In this document: positions 62,001 to 64,000 of the stretch, in pieces
How the letters are laid out: the number at the start of each line of letters is the position of its first letter
Numbering within the stretch: the first letter of the stretch is position 1
DNA from: Leptidea sinapis
Taxonomy: Eukaryota > Arthropoda > Insecta > Lepidoptera > Pieridae
Assembly: GCF_905404315.1 (NCBI RefSeq)
Contig: NC_066273.1
Span: forward strand, 3,782,001 to 3,846,000
DNA: 64,000 nt
Direction of reading: 5' to 3'
The notes under the pieces: generated by a model
What the model was told of the DNA's origin: nothing
The model's input: only the letters and a program-made list of their open reading frames with translations
The model's database searches: none
Translations under genes and position numbers: made by a program

Positions 62001-62955
62001 ACACTACCAGAACGTGGCGCGCCGTCAAAAAAAAGTAGGTTATTAGAAACTCCGCCATTTTTCTTGAAAAAATGAGCGATTCAAGTTTTGACAGCACACT
62101 GCCCGATATTTTAAACGCTGTAAAAGAACATAATATTCAAGTGAATTTTATAAATACTACTAAAATAAATAATTCATTAGTTTATTTGTATATAATCAGT
62201 AATGGATGATATTAGGTTACTACTAGGACTGACTGTTTTAATGTTAGCAGTAAGCTAACTGTTTCAGAATCTTTTAGAGGATTCATATTCTGGGTGTAGA
62301 TAAAGTCTTGTATGCAACTGTTGATAATTAGGTATTAAAACACTCATGTGATACTATTATCACACTCGGCTTCGCCTCGTGTGATAAACCCACATTCGAG
62401 TTTTAATATCCCTTATTACACAACAGTTGCATAAATAACTAAGAAAGGACTACATGACGTCAATCATTAATATAGTTATTCGCAGTTTAATTTATAATAC
62501 TTTAATTAAAGAACCATTTTATGCTATGTTTGTATACCATTAGGCTAGTAGTAGGTTACGTATGAAATTAATGAGCGCATCTCCCCGATAAACGTAACGT
62601 TTGGCCAGTAAATAATATAAGTTAAATGTAAGTAGATATATGTAAATAAAAAAATAAAATAAAAACATAGAGTCATACAAATCGCGAGTGTAAGACGCAC
62701 ACTAAAGTAATAAACCTGTCCTGTTTTCATGGGTCGTCTAGCATCAAGAGGCTCTATCTAGACGTATAATTTATCTAACTCACCGATAAAGTTCAGGTAA
62801 GCTTCTCCGCCAAGTGCGTGAGTGATGAGACGTATCATGCAGTGCAGAGCCATGCCGCGCTCGATCACAGGGTTGGAGTCACTCAACGTGCTCATGTGGG
62901 TGTACATCTCTTTGTCCATCAACCAGAACGCTATGGTCTTATCTCCCACCAGGGC
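56049..62955 (-). CDS. AGBE: 1,4-alpha-glucan branching enzyme, last five exons
   Basis: Exons 62784-62955, 61085-61269, 59601-59738, 57200-57313 and 56049-56096 join in phase to about 218 residues ending in TGA. Family knowledge: this cytosolic GH13 enzyme cuts alpha-1,4-glucan chains and re-attaches them by alpha-1,6 bonds to branch glycogen. Seen: ALVGDKTIAFWLMDKEMYTH, then MIRLITHALGGEAYLNFIGN (end of the catalytic barrel), NEFGHPEWLDFPRAGNNSSY, HYARRQWNLVDDALL; then the C-terminal beta domain with ERAGLLFVFNFHP, DYRVGVDVPGKYQ, GFGRVEPNNE and IYIPCRTAIVYAKCD. The catalytic Asp/Glu region and N-terminal CBM48 module lie beyond the window end. All junctions are GT-AG and phases agree. Confidence 0.96.
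56694..57000 (-). mobile_element. TWA-type MITE (family F), right end decayed
   Basis: TTA then CGGCCGTTCCCAAT; interior matches 36378-36675 in reverse (CTTATCGACG, ATTGGGACG landmarks). Confidence 0.7.
57200..57313 (-). CDS. AGBE: AGBE exon (GFGRVEPN)
   Basis: Acceptor TTTCAG, donor GTAAGT, 38 codons: AILCTDSKKYCGFGRVEPNN, then ECHLTQNMPWGNRSDSIQ. The GFGRVEPN motif is the usual hallmark. The family normally has an Asp-Ser-Asp just before; here it reads LCTDSKKYC. Confidence 0.92.
57391..57526. mobile_element. Short MITE with CTTATTCATAAT ends
   Basis: 136 bp; CCCTTATTCATAATGGTC / GACTATTATGAATAAGTGGG, with GCTAACTTTAAA inverted inside. Starts about 80 bp from an AGBE exon. Confidence 0.65.
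57985..58359 (+). mobile_element. P-element-like MITE, second copy
   Basis: Ends CACGGACGAGTAAAAAAAGG and CTCGTCCGTG. ATG at 58175 reads MPSCVVKKC then stop. Flanking 8-mers agree at only 5 of 8. Homologous to 45985-46376 throughout. Confidence 0.72.
58879..59191 (+). mobile_element. SINE-like retroelement (family B)
   Basis: Sense copy CAGTGGCTCCTTTGCACAGG to CATAAAAAAATG with a small internal duplication. Confidence 0.75.
59601..59738 (-). CDS. AGBE: AGBE exon (C-terminal beta domain)
   Basis: Acceptor TGCTTTAAG, donor GTGAAA. 46 codons: GFVSCKHDGDKVIAFERAG, LLFVFNFHPNQSFTDY, RVGVDVPGKYQ. Using the earlier AG (TTTCAG) would bring a TAA in frame, so this acceptor is chosen. Confidence 0.93.
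59784..60150. mobile_element. Foldback element (family J), short form
   Basis: Nested palindromes: TTTATCTACACCC...GGGTGTAGATAAA, CATTACATCATCCAAACGAG with its inverse, then TGCAACTGTTG...CAACAGTTGCA. Non-coding. Confidence 0.65.
60343..60540 (-). mobile_element. Retroelement 3' tail (family C)
   Basis: Matches 2826-3030: ATTTTTATTCAGAATAGGAT, GAATGCCTCAG, TATTATTTAATAGCCT. Confidence 0.65.
60703..61020 (-). mobile_element. Non-LTR retrotransposon 3' end (family A)
   Basis: Minus sense, encodes WRSSTVRFSRSFLPRITKLW and WNELPYAVFPGRYD; poly-T at left. Confidence 0.78.
61085..61269 (-). CDS. AGBE: AGBE exon (NEFGHPEWLDFPR)
   Basis: Acceptor AACATTCAG, donor GTAAGT. NEFGHPEWLDFPRAGNNSSY and NKYGWL are near-invariant in animal branching enzymes. 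Phase 1 in, phase 0 out. Confidence 0.95.
61297..62775. mobile_element. TWA MITE (family H) expanded by nested insertions
   Basis: Left 61297-61400 and right 62665-62775 match the two halves of 5333-5556. TTA at left, TAA at right. The interior holds a possible non-LTR tail (61430-61725, reading FNKIDILRQTPKIKIGLLKK) and family J (61732-62440). Confidence 0.75.
61732..62440. mobile_element. Foldback element (family J), long form with a short ORF
   Basis: Inverted repeats of about 70 bp (CCTCTATTAAAGATTCTGAA and inverse near 62,270) enclose 350 bp absent from the short form. That insert carries an ATG at 62072 (+) reading MSDSSFDSTLPDILNAVKEH and stopping after 46 codons. I do not recognise it. 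Confidence 0.6.
62784..62955 (-). CDS. AGBE: AGBE exon (end of GH13 barrel)
   Basis: Acceptor GTTACAG, donor GTGAGT. Encodes ALVGDKTIAFWLMDKEMYTH through GGEAYLNFIG. Phase 0 in, phase 1 out. A MITE starts 8 bp past the splice site. Confidence 0.95.
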
Positions 62956-62999
62956 CTGTAACCAGGGGCGTGAATTGTTTTTCCGGTGCTTCGGTGTCC

Positions 63000-63270
63000 T
63001 TTAGAATTCTTTTTGATGTCATTTCTAATAACTACTAGATACTACTAACGCTTCGGAAACAAATGGCGCTCTGAGAGAGAAGAAGCGGCGCAAGAAACTC
63101 TCCCAGCATTCTTTTTTTGCGCTCTTTTCAATAAAAATATACAATATTGTACAATCATTTCTATCGCTATAAAATAATCACAATCTAGTCCCAGGCTGTC
63201 CGATCATTTAGATATTCAGCAGTGGATTAATAGGATTTACGACAGAGCCATTTTTTTTTATAAAACATTT
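63000..63270 (-). mobile_element. Retroelement 3' tail (family P)
   Basis: Reverse copy of 41005-41290. It begins 45 bp upstream (in gene sense) of an AGBE exon. Confidence 0.7.
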
Positions 63271-63550
63271 AAATTTATTTATAGATAATGCCTGAACAGT
63301 GGCTGGGACTTTATTATAGAAGTGTATACATTTACCCTTAAAGCTATTATGTATATTATGAAGCCTACTAGAATTAGTTACAAGCAAACCCTTATTTCTA
63401 AGAAGATCTTACTAGTCACGCATATATTTTAAAATTGATTAGTTAATAAGGATATAAATCCCATGCTTTTTCTATAAAAAATTGTTTGAAACGCAAGTTG
63501 CATTAAATAATATATTATCTACACAAATAAAATATGAAATCAAAACTTTA

Positions 63551-63622
63551 TGAATGATGCGAGAACGAACCCACGACCTCTCGCGTTCCGTGCGAGTGCT
63601 CTGCCAACTGAGCTAACCGTTC
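63551..63622 (-). tRNA. tRNA-like element, copy 3
   Basis: Same family on the minus strand. The anticodon stem is CTCGC/GCGAG rather than CCGGC/GCCGG, with the same ACGGAAC loop. The T-loop has a deletion, so it is likely inactive. Confidence 0.45.
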
Positions 63623-63850
63623 GAGTGACGTATCGTCATAAAATCTTGTATGCTTTGTTCAACTCTCAGGTTGTGGCTTCATCTACAGGATTACTTTACA
63701 GTTGATAACCTGCTCAACCCCAGTATTTGCACATTAGGAAATTGACTTGAGATGTCGCTCTTGTAGATCTAAACAATTTGTTATGCTTTTAAAGTGATAA
63801 CCCTCACTTCTAGGATTAATACACACATCAAATTTCAAATTAAAACGTAA

Positions 63851-63923
63851 TGAACGATGTGGGACTCGAACCCACAACCTCTCGCGTTCCGTGCGAGTGC
63901 TGTTCTAACTGATATAACCGTTT
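63851..63923 (-). tRNA. tRNA-like element, copy 4
   Basis: Lies 301 bp upstream (in its own sense) of copy 3. Anticodon stem CTCGC/GCGAG and box B (GGTTCGAGTCCC) are intact; the D-arm has decayed (GGTTATATCAGTTAGAACAG). Confidence 0.45.
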
Positions 63924-64000
63924 GAGTGACGTATCTTCATAAAATCTTGTATGCTTTGTTCAACGCTCAGGTTGTGGTTTCGTCTACAGGATCTAACTTA

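Larger units (their letters stand above)
63530..64000 (-). repeat. Second array of the tRNA-like tandem repeat, continuing past the window
   Basis: Two tRNA-like copies about 301 bp apart with spacers that align to the 50.6 kb array. The last 75 bases begin a further unit (CAACGCTCAGGTTGTGGTTT), so the array is cut by the window edge. Confidence 0.75.

Noticed and set aside
61864..62097. Minus-strand 77-codon frame in the foldback element
   Set aside because: Overlaps the better-placed + strand ORF and inverted-repeat sequence; no homology recognised.
1..64000. CRISPR array or bacterial-type operon
   Set aside because: No regularly spaced short identical repeats with unique spacers, and all recognisable genes are spliced or metazoan.

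Overview
The window is nuclear DNA from an insect, almost certainly a moth or butterfly. It is AT-rich, its genes have short exons with GT-AG introns, and all four protein genes have clear metazoan orthologues. The repeats (short non-LTR retrotransposon 3' ends, Helitron-like elements with a CTAG 3' end, tRNA-derived SINEs, many MITEs) are of the kind that fills lepidopteran introns. No bacterial, organellar or viral segment was seen.

Layout. (1) 1-44,572 (+): the 3' six coding exons of a mitochondrial pyrimidine-nucleotide carrier (Rim2, SLC25A33/36 family), spread over at least 32 kb. The first carrier exon(s) lie upstream of the window, so 1-12,112 is probably intron. (2) 44,909-49,482: gene-poor, with a P-element-like MITE that keeps the start of a THAP domain and a 0.97 kb inverted-repeat element. 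(3) 49,696-50,318 (-): two-exon Get1/WRB, a subunit of the tail-anchored protein insertase. (4) 50,634-51,002: two tandem tRNA-like units. (5) 53,712-55,517 (+): intronless GSTCD homologue with a SAM-methyltransferase-like C-terminal domain. (6) 56,049-62,955 (-): the last five exons of glycogen branching enzyme (AGBE/GBE1), converging on GSTCD. (7) 63,551-64,000 (-): another tRNA-like tandem array that runs off the window.

The four genes look like unrelated housekeeping functions (mitochondrial nucleotide import, ER membrane insertion, a putative methyltransferase, glycogen synthesis); nothing suggests a shared pathway. GSTCD and AGBE converge, with poly(A) signals on opposite strands abutting at 55,545-55,557.

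Most remaining sequence is mobile-element debris. Well supported by terminal repeats and target-site duplications: two hAT-type MITEs (706-1248, 43,509-43,776), an 8-bp-TSD family (10,023-10,431, 30,728-31,695), a TTAA family in four copies, several TWA-duplicating MITE families, two complementary mariner fragments, a P-like family in two copies, Helitron-like elements, and about eight copies each of two short retroelement families. Several are nested, up to three levels deep (5847-6950). I found no convincing new gene system. The observations most worth following are the tRNA-like tandem arrays with a compensated anticodon stem, the THAP-bearing MITEs, and an AGBE intron made almost wholly of one MITE.
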